Assembly: GCA_019448385.1 (NCBI GenBank) | Contig: JAGTXO010000001.1 | Coordinates: forward strand, 2,232,001 to 2,296,000 | Source: Diacronema lutheri | Lineage: Eukaryota > Haptophyta > Pavlovophyceae > Pavlovales > Pavlovaceae | DNA: 64,000 nucleotides | Direction of reading: 5' to 3' | Shown here: in pieces, positions 10,642 through 20,162 of the stretch | Position numbering within the stretch: the first letter of the stretch is position 1 | Layout: every line of letters begins with the position of its first letter | The notes under the pieces: generated by a model | Told to the model about the DNA's origin: nothing | Databases searched by the model: none | The model's input: only the letters and a program-made list of their open reading frames with translations | Made by a program: the position numbers and the translations under genes

Positions 10642-10708
10642 CACGTGCCCCTACCGGCGGGCGACCGCCATGTGAAACGAACCTGTCCGCCTCCCGTTTG
10701 CATGAGCG

Positions 10709-10858
10709 ATGGGGGCACGCCGCATCCTCGTGGTCACGTCGCTCTTCTCCGGCGCCACGATCGCGTACGTGCACTACAGCCAGCAGGCGGAGCGCGAGCG
10801 CATGCGCGCGGCGGTACTGCGCGACATCGAACGCGAGCGGGCACGGCAGGCCTCATGA
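10709..10858 (+). CDS. PET117: PET117-like cytochrome c oxidase assembly protein
   Basis: A 49-residue single-exon gene too short for most gene callers. It has a short basic N-terminus, one membrane-like segment (ILVVTSLFSGATIAYVHY), then a charged helix QQAERERMRAAVLRDIERER. The latter matches the PET117 signature of a single helix followed by a V-H-K/S-Q then R-x-GVIRDIERQ-like stretch. PET117 is a small mitochondrial inner-membrane factor that links heme a synthase to assembly of cytochrome c oxidase. The upstream ATG at 10702 is in another frame. Divergent from the armadillo gene (67 bases). Identification rests on size, topology and the RDIER motif. Confidence 0.75.
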   Translation: MGARRILVVTSLFSGATIAYVHYSQQAERERMRAAVLRDIERERARQAS

Positions 10859-11252
10859 CGGCTGCGCTGCTCACGCTCCAGCTGGCGTGTGCGCGCTCGG
10901 CGGCGCGGGTGGCAACGACCGCGCGTGCCAGCGGCGCGCAGCGTGCGCTCGCGCTCGTGCGCGGCGCATCGACGCGCGCGCGCGCGCCAAGGCTCGTTAC
11001 AGGCTGCCTGGACGACGCAACGGACGACACTGCGACCGACGACTGGCGCGCGGAGGTTGGCGACAGTGTCCCGACGCGCGTGTGCCCAAGGTGTGCACGC
11101 CGCGACGCACCGCCCTGAGGTCCTCCGTACCACGCACAGCGCTTTGCGCGACATGAGCGCTGCGGTGGCGACGCGGCACGGCGCGTCGCCCGTGCTCAAC
11201 GCGCGCTCACGCGCGCGCGTGCTCGCGCGCGTGTGCTCGCGCGCGCGCCCGC
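10859..11252. other. Spacer between PET117 and the pseudouridine synthase
   Basis: A frame from the ATG at 10855 to 11118 is open but of arbitrary, Arg/Ala-rich composition and is not called. A second frame from the ATG at 11153 encodes a basic, targeting-like leader and then joins the pseudouridine synthase sequence out of frame (see that gene). Confidence 0.45.
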
Positions 11253-12449
11253 ATGCGCTCGCCGTGCCCCCGCAGCTGCGGCACTTCGATGAAGAACTGG
11301 CGGCGGCATATGGCGCGCTGCTGCCCGGACGAGCTTAACCCCGAATCGTGGAGCGAGGACGCGCCCTACATCTGGGAGCAGATCGTCGCGCTGTGGGGGC
11401 GAGAGTCGGTTGAGGCGCGCGTGATGTGCGCACGCTTCGGCTTCGAAGGGGTGCCACGCGAGCCGATCGCGCAGATCGCCGAGCGCGTGTCGCTCAAGCC
11501 GTACCGCTGCTCCGAGCTCGTGCAGCAGGTGTTGCAGCGCATCCCGTTCGTGAGCGACGACGTGCCCGTCGACGTGCTCTTCGAGGACGAACACCTGCTG
11601 GTCGTCGCAAAGCCGCCGCACACAAGCGTCACGCCGCGCAACCGCTCGCGTGGCGGCGCCATGCTCAACCGCGCGGCGCACCATCTGCGGCCGCCGGCGT
11701 GCGCGTCCGGTGGCGACGGCGGTGACGGGGGCGGCGGCCCCGCCGTTTTTGTCCCCGCGCCGAGCGCGCTCGCGCCGCGGCGCGCGGCGTCGGCGGCCAT
11801 CGTCGCCGAACCCTTCGTGGTTCACCGGCTCGACTTCAACACGTCGGGCGTGCTCTTGTTCGCAAAGACGAGCGCGGCCGCAAACCGGCTGTCCGAGCAG
11901 TTCCGCGAGCCCGGCCGCGTGCGCAAGGCATACCTCGCGCTCTGCGCGGTCGGGCCGGCTGCGCCGGCGGCGGGCGAGTGGGTGCACGTCGACGCGCCGC
12001 TTGGGCGCGAGGACCGCTCGCGCCAGATGGTTCGCGCCGACGGCAAGAGCGCGAGCACGCGGCTGCGCCGCGTCGCGTGTGGCGGCGAAGCGTCGCACGG
12101 TGGCGGCCGTATTGGCGGCAGCGGCGGTGGCAGCGGCACCGACGGTATTGCGCTCGTCGTCGCCCGACCACTCACCGGCCGAACCCACCAGATCCGCGTG
12201 CATGCGGCGCACGCGGGCCTGCCGCTGCTTGGCGACGACGTGTACGGCGTCGAGTCGGCGCTGCTCGACCGGCACGCACTGCACGCATGGCGCATCTCTT
12301 TCGACCATCCGGCGACGGGTGAGCGTGTACGCATCGACGCGCCGCTGCCCGCCGACCTCGCCGCCGCCGCGCGCGCGCTCGGGCTCGCGCTGCCTGCCGA
12401 CGTGCTGCTCGACGCGCTCGCGCGGTTCGACGACCTCGACGGCGCGTGA
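11253..12449 (+). CDS. RluA-family RNA pseudouridine synthase
   Basis: About 398 residues from the ATG at 11253 (another ATG at 11289). The catalytic motif HRLDFNTSG, with the Asp that attacks the uridine ring, follows the typical VLFEDEHLLVVAKP strand. The later RTHQIRVH and LLGDDVYG motifs are also present. An extra Gly/Ser-rich insert and a small N-terminal domain precede the core. The family isomerises uridine to pseudouridine in rRNA or tRNA. A frame starting at 11153 (MSAAVATRHG...) gives an Arg-rich organelle-targeting leader and FDEELAAAYGALLP, which continues naturally with DELNPESW of this frame. A one-base slip near 11327-11332 would join them, so the true N-terminus is probably 11153. 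Confidence 0.9.
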   Translation: MRSPCPRSCGTSMKNWRRHMARCCPDELNPESWSEDAPYIWEQIVALWGRESVEARVMCARFGFEGVPREPIAQIAERVSLKPYRCSELVQQVLQRIPFVSDDVPVDVLFEDEHLLVVAKPPHTSVTPRNRSRGGAMLNRAAHHLRPPACASGGDGGDGGGGPAVFVPAPSALAPRRAASAAIVAEPFVVHRLDFNTSGVLLFAKTSAAANRLSEQFREPGRVRKAYLALCAVGPAAPAAGEWVHVDAPLGREDRSRQMVRADGKSASTRLRRVACGGEASHGGGRIGGSGGGSGTDGIALVVARPLTGRTHQIRVHAAHAGLPLLGDDVYGVESALLDRHALHAWRISFDHPATGERVRIDAPLPADLAAAARALGLALPADVLLDALARFDDLDGA

Positions 12450-12745
12450 GCCTCGCGCCGACCCGGACCCGCCTCACCGCCACAGCGCGGCTCTCCCGCG
12501 GGTTGACACGAGCCTTGACACAGCGCTTTTTTGTTGCGTGCGCCCTTTCGCTCGCTCCGTTTGTCCAGCCTCGGCCCCGTGCGCGCCCCTCCTGCTGACC
12601 CGCCTGTAAGCGTCGTGAGTATTTTTTGAAAAGAGGCGTCGTTAATTACCTGGGAGCACGCGGCACGCCACAGGCGCGTCGAGCGTTTACGACCGAGGAG
12701 CACATTCTTTATGATCTGAGCTCGGATTGTGGAAGTTCGCCCTGG
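12450..12745. other. Spacer before the cyclin gene
   Basis: The frame of the cyclin is open upstream to about 12617 without an ATG, which may be 5' UTR. The region is AT-richer around 12618-12655. No other gene is seen. Confidence 0.5.
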
Positions 12746-13763
12746 ATGGGGACGCCTTCCGCCGAGCATGACGATTCGATGCCGTCGCAGGGAACGGGCA
12801 AGTTGCGCCGCGCGCGCGGCAATACGGCGCAGATTGGCGCTCTGCTGCGCAACGGCATCATCGAGATCTCACCGGATCCGCCCGCCGAGCAGCACACGCC
12901 TGGCCCGGACTGCGACGACGCAGAGGGCGTGCCACTCGGGCGCGCGCCGTCTGCGGCGCTCAAGCGGCAGCGCTCGCCGGAGCTGGGGTCCAACATGCCA
13001 ATGTCGCCGTCGCTCTTCCCGCTTGAGCGAGCGCAAATCCTCACCACGGTGGCCAAGGCCATCGCGCTGCACATTCGCCACGACCCGTCGTTCAGCGCGC
13101 CGGACGAGCTCGCCATCTTTGACCAGGCGTCCGTCGAAGGCCCGGCATTTGACGGCAGCGAGGACGAGATTCGGCAGTTGCTCGAAGCGATGGTTAATTT
13201 GGGCCTCGATCCCAACGTGCGTGGCGCGCTCGCAGCTGCGAGCGCGCGGTTGCGCGGCGCGCGAGCGCCCGTCATGCTCCGTGCCACGCCGCCCCCTCAC
13301 CGCCGATTCCCGGCGCGCGTCCTCCCCGACGCCATGGCGCGCACAGGCGCTGGTCGTCGCAAGCGTGTTCATCGAGCGCCTAGTCCAGTTGCTCGGCTCG
13401 AAGGCCGAGCTGCGCGACGGGCCAATCATCCCGCCGTCCGCCGCGCGCGCCATCATCCTCACGATGGTGCTTCTCGCCTCAAAGTACAACTTTGACGAGG
13501 GCGTGCGGATGAAGCACGTGCGTGCGGACAGCGACGTGTGCACCGCGCTGGGACCGGGGCTCGTCAGTCGCTTCGGCAAGCTCGAGGAGCGCGTGCTCAC
13601 TCTCTTCAACTGGCAGCTGCGCGTGACGGCTACCGAGTACGCAAATTACTACGAGAAGCTCGTCGACTCGCAGCGCAGCGTCTCGAACGCGCTGTCCATC
13701 CGGGTGATGAGCGTGCCGATGTCGCTCAGCCTTTTGGGCATGGAGCACGACGCCGGCTCGTGA
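12746..13763 (+). CDS. PHO80/PCL (P/U-type)-like cyclin
   Basis: Exons 12746-13216 and 13347-13763 (GT-AG, 130-base intron, phase 0) give 295 residues. The N-terminal half is low-complexity. The cyclin box spans the splice: LGLDPN-ALVVASVFIERLVQLL, then PPSAARAIILTMVLLASKYN, then a helix pair ending LEERVLTLFNWQLRVT. The (A/L)VVAxxxIERL, LLASKYNFD and LFNWQLRV segments match the PHO80/PCL cyclin family, which bind and activate CDKs. The start is the first ATG in a frame open upstream without ATG. A regulator role in cell cycle or nutrient response is inferred from the family only. Confidence 0.85.
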
Positions 13764-13964
13764 GCGGCGCGCGCGACGAGCAGGCAGTTTGGGCGGCGGA
13801 AGCCCGCGGCAACGTGGCGTGTGAGTCTCAATGCGCTTGATTTTGCGGCCTGGCTTTGCGGAGTGAGCTTGACGGGCTGGGCTCTTACTGCCTGGCCATG
13901 AATGTGCCTGACCGTCGGCCAACCCAAAAAAAATATAGAAAAAAAATTTGCGGGTTGCGGAGTG
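13764..13964. other. Convergent spacer with A-rich stretch
   Basis: Between two stop codons. It contains two A8 stretches near 13925-13950, unusual in this GC-rich DNA and plausibly connected with 3' end formation. No gene is seen. Confidence 0.4.
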
Positions 13965-14894
13965 TCATCCCTCACGCGGCAGACCGCCGATCCAGTGGCA
14001 CGGGTCGTGCGGACGGCTTTTCCACACGGGCCGGTGTGTCGCGCCCTCCGCGGCAGCCGCTTCGCCGAGCGCGGCCCGTCCGGTGGCCGCCCTGTGTCGC
14101 GCGTCACGGTGCGCCAGCAAACGCGCGTTCACGCGAACGCGCGCCTCGCGCTCCGCGAGCGCGTCGGCGAGGCCAAGCGGCTTGCGCCTGGGCTCGCGCG
14201 TGGCCGCGCTGCTGCGCCCGTCCGCTGCCGCATGCACGCCGTCGGCGCCGGCTGAATGCGCGTCCTGCACGAGCACAAGGCCGCCGTCGACGAGAGCGCC
14301 CGCCCGCGTGGCGCGATAAAAAAGTTGTGGAGGTGTCGCGCGGCCCACGCGGAGGAGCACGTGCGCGCCAGGCATGCCGGGCGGCACGACGGACGTGTGC
14401 ACGGCGTCGTCAATGCGGCCGTCGGCAGTCGGCAGCGCGTCGTCGTCATCGTCGCTTGTGAAGAATCTTAGCGCAAAGCTGCCGGCGCCATCGCCGAGGT
14501 TGGAGAAGTGCGACTGGTCAAAGGTGTATGTGGCGCCGCGCACGAGCTCGAGGGTGGGACACGGCTTGCCGCCGATGAAGAAAGCGAGGCGGCCGAACGC
14601 AGCCTGGCGCGGGTACACCGCAACGTCGTACACGCGCAAGCCGCGCGGCGGGGGCTGCGCTGGGCCGGGCCGCAGCGGGACGTGCGGAGCCGCCCTGCGC
14701 ACCTGTGCCGCGTGGTGCCTCCGGATGAGGTGCGCCTCGTGCTCGGCGAGGAGCCGGTTGAGCGCCCAGAGCGCCATCGGGAGGTGGCCCGCACCCTGCT
14801 TGCACGCGCCGAGGCCGTAGCCACCGTGCGAGAAGGGCGGGCGATCGTAGTAGCCGTCATCCAGCCCCAACCGCCCTCGCCGACCCGCCTCCAT
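13965..14894 (-). CDS. Protein with cupredoxin/beta-sandwich-like YTFDQS domain
   Basis: About 309 residues from the ATG at 14894. An earlier ATG at 15011 would place the start inside exon 1 of BBS1 and is less likely. The recognisable part is a beta-rich segment: VYDVAVYPRQ, FFIGGKPCPTLELVRG, ATYTFDQSHFSN, FALRFF, and GAHVLLRVGRATPPQLFYR. The PTLELxRGxTYTFDxS pattern is common in extracellular beta-sandwich proteins of marine bacteria, phages and protists and resembles the cupredoxin-like fold without an evident copper site. An N-terminal Gly/Tyr/His-rich stretch (LGLDDGYYDRPPFSHGGYG) has no clear family. The C-terminal third is Arg/Ala-rich, and an unrecognised intron there is possible. Its start codon is 22 bases from that of BBS1. 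Confidence 0.6.
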   Translation of the reverse strand: MEAGRRGRLGLDDGYYDRPPFSHGGYGLGACKQGAGHLPMALWALNRLLAEHEAHLIRRHHAAQVRRAAPHVPLRPGPAQPPPRGLRVYDVAVYPRQAAFGRLAFFIGGKPCPTLELVRGATYTFDQSHFSNLGDGAGSFALRFFTSDDDDDALPTADGRIDDAVHTSVVPPGMPGAHVLLRVGRATPPQLFYRATRAGALVDGGLVLVQDAHSAGADGVHAAADGRSSAATREPRRKPLGLADALAEREARVRVNARLLAHRDARHRAATGRAALGEAAAAEGATHRPVWKSRPHDPCHWIGGLPREG

Positions 14895-14916
14895 CGCCCG
14901 GCCGTTGCCTTCAACG

Positions 14917-17071
14917 ATGTCCGCCCCGATCGCCGCGCCCCCACAGCGCAGCCCCTGGCTGCACGCGTGGCGCGACCCGGTGGCGAACCTCAAGGCATTC
15001 TCGCCGTGCATGCGGCTCGTAGACTTGAATGGTCAGTGTCGCCACGCTCGCCTCGCGTCGACGCGCTCGCGCGCGCGTTGCGCGCCCGGCCTGAGCGCCC
15101 GCGCGCCACGCGCGCCGCCAACGTGACGCGCGCAGGCGACGGCGACTACAAGCTCATCGTCGCGGATGCGGAGCGGCGGCTCAAGGTGTACCGAAACACG
15201 TCGCTCATCTCCGAGAACGTGCTGCTCGACACACCCGTCTCCATGTGCGTCACGTACACGGAGACGTCCAAGCCGCGCGTGCCGTCCGTCGCGGTCGCGT
15301 CCGGCCCGCACGTCTTCATCTACCGGAGGCTTCGGCCGTACTACAAGTTCAGCGTGCCGCCCACGCCGCTCGCGCAGGCCGAGGCCAATGTGTGGACCAA
15401 GCTGCATAGCGGCGCGATGGACATCGCCGAGGCCGTCGACGCACTCGTCGCCGCGCGCGACGGCGGCACGCTGCTCACGACGCGCTCGGTCGACCTCATC
15501 AATACCGAGGCGCTCGACGAACGGACGGCGCTCGTCGACGCGTGGCGCGGCGCGCCGCTCACCCACCAGACGGTGATCACGTGCATGGAGGTGATTCGGA
15601 AGAACATGGACGAGGAGGACGCCCTCTCGCAGCTCGTGCTCGGCACCGAGGCCGGCTCGGTTCTCGTCCTCGACGTGACGGGCGTCACGATCGTCAACCG
15701 CTTTCAACTGCCGTCCACGCCGGTGTACCTCGCGATCACGGGGCTGTATGACGTCGAGTACCGCCTCGTGTGCGCCTGCCGCAACGGCAGCATCTACACG
15801 ATCAAAAACGGCGAGCTGAGTGGGACTGTGGTTGAGCTCGAGGCGCAGCCGTGCGGCCTCGCGCGCATCGACAAGCACATCTTGGTCGCGTGCATGGGCG
15901 CGGTCGTGCACGCGTACCACATCAAAGGGAAGAAGAGCCATTCGCTCTTCATGCCCGCGCCCGTCGCCGCCATCGAGGTCCTCTCACTCGAGCGGATGCG
16001 CTCGGTGAAGGCGCTGCTCGTCTCGCTGCACAATGGCGAGGTGAGGCTGTACGTCGACAAGTCGATCATCGCGACGATCCACCTCGACGACCCGGCGGTC
16101 GGCATGCGCTTCGGCGCGTACGGTCGGGAGGAGGCCGCGCTCGCGATGGTCGGCAAGGCGGGCACGCTCGTCATCAAGATGCTCCAGCGCACGGCGAACC
16201 TCGAGTCATCGGGGGCGCCCCCCGGCCCGCCGCCCGAGCAGGACATTCCGCTCGCGATCCCGAAGAAGACGCGCCTTTACGTTGAGCAGACGCAGCGCGA
16301 GCGCGAGCAGGCGACCGAAATGCATCGCATCTTCCAACGCGACCTGTGCAAGCTTCGGCTCAACACCGCGCGCGCGTACGTCAAAGTGCTCACCGACGGG
16401 CAGGCGCGCGCTGCCGGCGTCCCGCGCCGCACGCCGCCATTGCCCGAGCCGCGCACGGGCGCAAGCCACGCGTGCGCGCACGCGCACACACGCGCGCCTC
16501 TGCCGCCGCCCTGCGCGGCGTGCCGAGCGCAGGGCGCTCAATCGTACACTGTGGGGCAGTCGGTCCGGCTGACTGCGGGCGTGCAGGGCCTTGGCCCTCT
16601 CTTCAAGCTCAGGCTCAACTTGCAAAACCTGGGCAACAAGCCAGTCGTCGACCTCGAGATGACCTTCTCGGCGAACACCATGCTCTACAAGCTGCACACC
16701 CACGTCCTGCAGGTAGCCCCCCGCGCCTTGGGGCTAGCCCCCCCCCCCCCCCCCCCCCCCCGCCCCGCCCCCCCCCCCCCCCCCCCCCCCACCCAAAAAA
16801 AAACCCTTCTTCTTTTTCGTCCTATCGGTCCCGCACGCGGCGCGTTGATGCCCGCCGCGAGCGCGCGCCCTTCCGCCCGCCTGCCGCACACGCGCAGCTG
16901 CCTCTGCTCCTCCCAAGTGTCACGTACCGGTGCGACTGCGACGTCGAGTCAATTGACGAGGCCGGCGCGTCAGACATGGTACGCGTGTACGTGTGCACGC
17001 CCACGAGCAAGGTGCCCGTCATCTCCGCCGTCGTCACGATGCCGCTCAGCGAGGTCATCATGGACGGATGA
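14917..17071 (+). CDS. BBS1: BBSome subunit BBS1
   Basis: Four exons, 14917-15031, 15136-16403, 16533-16712 and 16898-17071, give 578 residues (human 593). All junctions restore family sequence: DLNG-DGDYKLIVAD, TDGQ-GAQSYTVGQS, and HVLQ-LPLLLPSVTYR. The N-terminal seven-bladed propeller includes ASGPHVFIYRRLRPYYKF, QTVITCMEVIRKNMDEEDAL, SQLVLGTEAGSVLVLD, FRRLVCACRNGSIY-type repeats and GRYGREE-like FGAYGREEAALAM. KKTRLYVEQTQREREQATEMH and the gamma-adaptin-ear-like C-terminus follow. BBS1 docks the BBSome on ARL6 and membrane cargo for intraflagellar transport, so the organism is ciliated. Intron 2 is predicted as GC-AG and intron 3 carries long C-runs. The stop is 31 bases from the convergent F-box gene. 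Confidence 0.97.
16738..16790. repeat. C-runs inside BBS1 intron 3
   Basis: Two long C-runs, separated by CGCCCCG, are followed directly by ACCC, nine A and a CTTCTTCTTTTT stretch. This is sense-strand pyrimidine inside a predicted 185-base intron, with the same order of motifs as the poly-C intron near 35.7 kb. Confidence 0.9.
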
Positions 17072-17102
17072 AAAATTGGTCTAGCAATTGCCAATTTTAA
17101 AT

Positions 17103-18512
17103 TTAAGGAAAGTCGTGCGCAAGCGCCGAGCTCGGCACGTCCAGGCCGACGCCCTTCACGCCCGACGGGAGCGTGTAGCGAAGGCGCGGCGAGCTGCGGA
17201 GCGCGAGCGCGAACGCAAGGCTGAAGACGGCGGGCTCGTTGCGCAGGCCGTCACACTCGTTCATCTCGAGCTCCTCGATCCGCGGCGCGCTCTGCACCAA
17301 CTCGTAGAGCATCGGAGCGCTCAGCGACGCGCAGCCCTCGAGCAGCGCGGAGCGGAGCTTGGGCATGAACGCGATGGGCTGCAGCGCGAGCTGCGCATTC
17401 CACCGCACGTCGAGCGCCTCGAGCGCCGGCGTCTCGCGCAGCAGAAGCCCCGAGACGCCGCCGAAAACAAAAACATCCTGTCGGAGATCGAGGACCGCCA
17501 AGCTCGGGCACGCAAGCTCGAGGCAACACGCGTGATTGAGAAGGAGCGCCGAAAGGTTGAGTGTGCGCAGCTGCGCGTGGTGGAAGGAGATGTGAGGGCC
17601 TGCCGAATCAGAGTAGGCTCCCGCGCTCGCAAGCGTGCGCAGCGCGGGCACGCTAGCGCAAATCTCGAGCGCGACGGTAAGCGGCATGCCGGTGGGGAGC
17701 GAGATGTGCACGAGCGCGCTGTGCAGCGGCGAGCGCACGAGCTCGCGCACGCGCGCCTCGCCCACCGCCGCGCATCCCACAAAATTGACGCACTCAACGG
17801 CGCGAGGCAGGCAGAGCAGACAGCCGAGGTCCGTGTCTGACCACGCGAGATCGAGCAACCTCAGCCGAGGCATGCGACCAATGAGCCAGCGCGCGGCCGC
17901 CATCTCGGGCCCGTCCATCTGCGTGATCTGCAGCGCGCGCAGTCGGGCGAAGGTTGGCGCGCGTCGCGCGCCGCGCGCGCCGCGCGCCGCGCCCGCGTCC
18001 AGCGCGGAGCCGGAGCACGCCTGCAGCGAAACTGCCTCGACGAGCGGGCAGGTACTAAGCAGGTGGACCAGCAGTGCAAGCGTCGGGTCGGCGCCCTCCG
18101 GCTCGGGCAGCGTGTCACGCCCGGTGCGCGCCTCGCCAGTCAGCCGCACGTCGCGGAGCGCGAGGCTCTGCACGCGCGGGAGAGCGAGCAGCAGCCGGTC
18201 GAGGCACGCAATCGAGAGTTCGCCCTCGTCCTCGGACGCGAGGTTGAGCCACATGAAGCCCTCATGGTCAAAGCTGCCCGCCGGAATGAGCGCGGGCGTG
18301 CTGCTCCCATCGAGCCGGCGGAAGAAGGCCTTGGTCTGGCCTTCGACGACGGCGACTGACAGCTCGGCAACGCCTTCCCAGGAAAGCCGCGCGGCCGCCC
18401 TCCACGCGGTGCAAACGCGCGACGCCGCGTGCCAACAGCACGGGTGCAGCTCGTGCAGGATGTGGCTGACGATATCGGACGGGAGGGGCGGGAGAGTTTG
18501 GACCTCCTCCAT
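17103..18512 (-). CDS. F-box / leucine-rich-repeat protein
   Basis: 469 residues from the ATG at 18512, without an obvious intron. The N-terminal F-box reads LPPLPSDIVSHILHELHP then ASRVCTAWRAAARLSW (about residues 7-45), matching the L-P-x-x-h-h-x-x-h-h and CRxW pattern that binds SKP1. The rest is a run of leucine-rich repeats (for example LRLLDLAWSDTDLG, VECVNFVGCAAVG, LRTLNLSALLLN, LAVLDLRQDVF, ALEALDVRWNAQL, IEELEMNECDGL). It is a substrate adaptor of an SCF ubiquitin ligase by family; the substrate is unknown. Divergent from the Tudor-AlkB gene by 66 bases and convergent with BBS1. Confidence 0.88.
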   Translation of the reverse strand: MEEVQTLPPLPSDIVSHILHELHPCCWHAASRVCTAWRAAARLSWEGVAELSVAVVEGQTKAFFRRLDGSSTPALIPAGSFDHEGFMWLNLASEDEGELSIACLDRLLLALPRVQSLALRDVRLTGEARTGRDTLPEPEGADPTLALLVHLLSTCPLVEAVSLQACSGSALDAGAARGARGARRAPTFARLRALQITQMDGPEMAAARWLIGRMPRLRLLDLAWSDTDLGCLLCLPRAVECVNFVGCAAVGEARVRELVRSPLHSALVHISLPTGMPLTVALEICASVPALRTLASAGAYSDSAGPHISFHHAQLRTLNLSALLLNHACCLELACPSLAVLDLRQDVFVFGGVSGLLLRETPALEALDVRWNAQLALQPIAFMPKLRSALLEGCASLSAPMLYELVQSAPRIEELEMNECDGLRNEPAVFSLAFALALRSSPRLRYTLPSGVKGVGLDVPSSALAHDFP

Positions 18513-18578
18513 TGTTTTGATGTCCACCCTTGCGACCTCTGTCTCTTATTACGCCCGGCTACCATACAATCATTCATC

Positions 18579-20034
18579 ATGTTGCCCCAACGCGCCCCGA
18601 CTTCGGGTGCGTGCGTCGAGGTCTTTCGCGCCGACAGAGGGTGGCGCAAAGGGGTCATTCTCGAACGGTGCGAGCACACGTTGACCTTCACCGTCGACTT
18701 TGGCCGCGGCCACCGGCGCGAGATCCATCCGATCGCGGACGTGTGGCGGTTGGAGGACGACGGCGCGGCGCAGGTCGCTGGCATTCGCGTTGGCACGCGC
18801 GTGAGCATCTTTTGGCCAGGCGAGGGCGTGTGCTTTGCCGGCCGCATCGCGTCGCACAACAGCGCACAGCACCTCTGGCTCGTGCTGTACGACGACGGAG
18901 ATTCGCGGGTGCGGCTCGGGCCGCCGTGGTCGCGCACTGCGGGCGGGTTTCGCGGGACGTACTCACCGCGACGCACCCGGCGACCGCACACGCGCCGCTC
19001 CCATGCCCGGTGCCCACATGGCGCGGCGAGCGCAGTGGCATGACCTGCGCACCACGCTGTGGGCAGCGAATGGCGACGCGGCCGAGCTCGAGAACCGCGT
19101 GCAACGGCTGTACATTCCCGTACACACGCGCGCGCGCGCGCGCGCCGCCCCGGCGGCATCCGCGCCGACGCGTTTGGCCGCGGGGCTGTGCGGGATGCAG
19201 ATCGACTTCTTTCCGGCGGGTGTCGTGCGGCTGCGCGGCGCGCTTGACGGCGCAGAGCAAGAGGCGCTTGTCGACAACGCCCTCATCGCCGGCTTCTTGC
19301 ACCGCGTCACAACGATGGACGCCCTCTACACGAGCGCGCCCGGACAACCGGACATCAAGCTGCATTGGAACTATTACACGCCGCCGCCCGACGACCAGCC
19401 GCCGCCGCTCGGCGCCCTCGAGCTCTCGAGCAGAATGCTGCGCATCATCCGTGAGCGGCTGTGGGACGCGCAGCGCGCCGAGGAGACGCTGAGCGCGGTG
19501 CCGCCCGCGCAGCGCGAGCCGCTGCGCGTGCCTCCGCCGCGCGACCTCGAGGTGGGCTCTCTCCTCGGCATCACCTACCGCTTTTCCGACTCGATGCACT
19601 GGCACACAGACATGGCCTCGCAGGCCGGCTGGTGCGCGACCCTGTCCATCGGCGCACCCGCCGAATTTGAATATGTGCCGCAGCCGTGCGATGCGAGCGC
19701 CAAGTCGCGCTCGGCCACGCGCGCGCGCACCGACGCCATCCGGCTTCGCCTGGCGAACGGCGACGTGCTGCTCTTCAACGGCGGCCGGCTGCAGCACCGG
19801 ATTGTGACGTTGGCGCCCGTCGAGATCGGCGACGACGACGACGGCGCGTGGCGGTGCGCGCCGCTCGGCGCCGGCGTCGCGCGGCTTGTGATCCAGGCGC
19901 GTCCGTTTGGAGCGTCGCACGCGCACACGTATCCCGCGCTCCTCGAGGCAGGCTACGCGCCGCCGGATGAGCTGCGCACGCGCGGGCGCGCTGTGCTTGA
20001 CGCGTGCGCGCCGTGCGCCAAGCGCGCGCGGTAG
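18579..20034 (+). CDS. Tudor-like domain fused to AlkB-type 2-oxoglutarate/Fe(II) dioxygenase
   Basis: Exons 18579-18908 and 19036-20034 (GT-AG, phase 0) give 442 residues. The splice produces LYDDGDSR-WHDL, the standard end of Tudor/SHM-like beta-barrels in protists. The N-terminal half holds two such barrels (VEVFRADRGWRKGVILERC and RVSIFWPGEGVCFAGRI). The C-terminal half has the AlkB layout: LRGALDGAEQEALVDNAL, YYTPPPDD, then HWHTDMA with the Fe-binding H-x-D, LSIGAPAEFEY, and RLANGDVLLFNGGRLQHRIV with the distal His, followed by an Arg-containing strand. The family removes methyl groups from nucleic acids or protein. A chromatin- or RNA-reading Tudor in front suggests a targeted demethylase; substrate is unknown. 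Confidence 0.85.
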
Positions 20035-20162
20035 CACAGAGGCGGGCGGGACTTTGGCGGGACTTCAAAACTGACGAGCGAAGCGCTGTTGGCGCCGCCG
20101 TTGCGGCGCACTCATCGAGTGCGACAAGTGCGCGCGTGCAATCGGAAAGTGAGCGTATGAGC

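Noticed and set aside
10855-11118. Possible 87-residue protein downstream of PET117
   Set aside because: Low-information Ala/Arg/Thr composition, no motif, and start inside the PET117 stop region.
12626-12745. Upstream extension of the cyclin frame to 12626
   Set aside because: The apparent start is not ATG (TTG). The first ATG in frame is at 12746 and the extension could be 5' UTR.
18909-19035. Possible GC-AG intron beginning at 18939 in the Tudor-AlkB gene
   Set aside because: A GT donor at 18909 in phase 0 gives YDDGDSR-WHDL, a better match to the Tudor/SHM family, so the GC donor is not needed.
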